The notes under the pieces: model-generated | What the model was told of the DNA's origin: nothing | The model's database searches: none | The model's input: only the letters and a program-made list of their open reading frames with translations | From: an uncultured Mollicutes bacterium | GTDB taxonomy: Bacteria; Bacillota_I; Bacilli_A; RF39; UBA660 | Length of the DNA: 14,546 nucleotides | Direction of reading: 5' to 3' | Assembly (NCBI GenBank): GCA_900550145.1 | Contig: URRF01000029.1 | Span: 1 to 14,546 of the forward strand | Translations under genes and position numbers: made by a program | Shown: positions 13,924 through 14,546 of the stretch, one piece after another | Layout of the letters: the number at the start of each line of letters is the position of its first letter | Position numbering within the stretch: position 1 is the first letter of the stretch

Positions 13924-14546
13924 TGATAAAAAATGCATTTGCTTATGTAACTAGAAAAAGTTTAAAATCATTAATTATTATATTAGTTATTTTATCTATG
14001 TCAACTTTGAGTCTCATTAGTTTATCTATTAAAGATGCTACGGACAGAGCTTCAAAAGAAACATTTGCTAATATAACAAATAGTTTTTCTATGGAGATAA
14101 ATAGACAAGTAAATCCAGGAACACCTAGAGGTGGGGGAAATGTAAAAGGTGAAGATATTAAAAAGATATCTCAAACAGATAGTATAGACTCCTATGTAAA
14201 AAGAATAAACAGTGTTGCAGATTTAGTTGATTATGATATTATTGAAACTCAAGAGACTCTTGCGAATCAATCACCTGAAAGAGCGAAGAATTTTAAAAGA
14301 ACAGTTATGTTAACTGGGGTTAACGACTCATCAAAAGAAACAAAATTTGTATCAGGAGCATATAAATTAGTAGAAGGAAAGCATTTAGAAAATGAAGATA
14401 AAAATAAAATCTTAATGCATAAAGATTTAGCTGAAAAAAATAATCTTAAAGTTGGAGATAAGATAAAAATAAAATCTAATTTATTTGATGCTGATAATGA
14501 GAAAGGTGCAGATAAAACAGTAGAAGTAGAAATTAAAGGTCTATTC
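13923..14546 (+). CDS. FtsX-like ABC transporter permease, Vex3-like (5' part, cut by the window end)
   Basis: The second permease of the operon, with 208 codons present and the C-terminal helices beyond the window. MIKNAFAYVTRKSLKS and a transmembrane helix (about 18-37) start it. Then comes an extracytoplasmic domain containing NPGTPRGGGNVKGEDIKKI (62-80) and GVNDSSKETKFVSGAYKLVEGKHL. These strings closely recall pneumococcal Vex3. It is paralogous to the first permease: both open with a KNAxAYxxRK segment and share the KIL(I/M)H-x-(E/D)LAEKNNLK region. GGAGG (13911-13915) lies seven bases before the start, which overlaps the ATPase stop. The permease-ATPase-permease order is that of vex123. 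No two-component system is visible in the sequence present. Confidence 0.9.
   Translation, partial: MIKNAFAYVTRKSLKSLIIILVILSMSTLSLISLSIKDATDRASKETFANITNSFSMEINRQVNPGTPRGGGNVKGEDIKKISQTDSIDSYVKRINSVADLVDYDIIETQETLANQSPERAKNFKRTVMLTGVNDSSKETKFVSGAYKLVEGKHLENEDKNKILMHKDLAEKNNLKVGDKIKIKSNLFDADNEKGADKTVEVEIKGLF

Noticed and set aside
1..14546. CRISPR array, tRNA or rRNA genes
   Set aside because: No regularly spaced repeats, cloverleaf-like sequences or conserved rRNA segments were seen on either strand.

Overview
The DNA is extremely AT-rich (roughly a quarter GC by eye), uses ATA and AAA codons heavily, and reads with the standard code (TGG for Trp, TGA as stop). It carries endospore genes: spoIIGA, sigE, sigG, a ylmC/ymxH-type gene and cotE. 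CotE is a Bacilli-type coat protein, so the source is best read as a spore-forming, low-GC Firmicute on the Bacilli side, such as an uncultured gut Erysipelotrichia- or RF39-like lineage. This is inference; no rRNA is present to settle it.

Layout. (1) 25-1747: the C-terminal third of a RecD2-type helicase on the minus strand lies head-to-head with mltG on the plus strand. The two reading frames overlap and neither has a normal start, which points to a breakpoint or misjoin near 680-710. (2) 1799-3276: spoIIGA-sigE, overlapping by ATGA. (3) 3277-7098: material between sigE and sigG that is not in the classical cluster. It holds the tail of an LRR surface protein, a membrane-anchored unknown protein, a two-gene ABC exporter and a prepilin-like protein. 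(4) 7155-8790: sigG, ylmC-like and cotE. (5) 8885-11716: accessory DNA with a decayed fic gene, an intact metallophosphoesterase with a zinc ribbon, and a broken C5-cytosine DNA methyltransferase. (6) 11838-14546: a strong promoter, a structured leader and a Vex-type permease-ATPase-permease operon that runs off the end.

How the genes work together. SpoIIGA would cleave pro-SigE in the mother cell. SigG drives late forespore genes, and CotE organises the outer coat. An intrinsic-terminator-like hairpin overlaps the sigG ribosome binding site and ends at its start codon, so sigG expression may be limited by RNA structure. The two ABC systems are unrelated: the first is an ABC-2 type pair and the second is FtsX/MacB-like. 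I see no clearly new multigene system. The most useful leads are the sigG leader hairpin, the recD2/mltG junction, the homopolymer-frameshifted methyltransferase and the structured vex leader.
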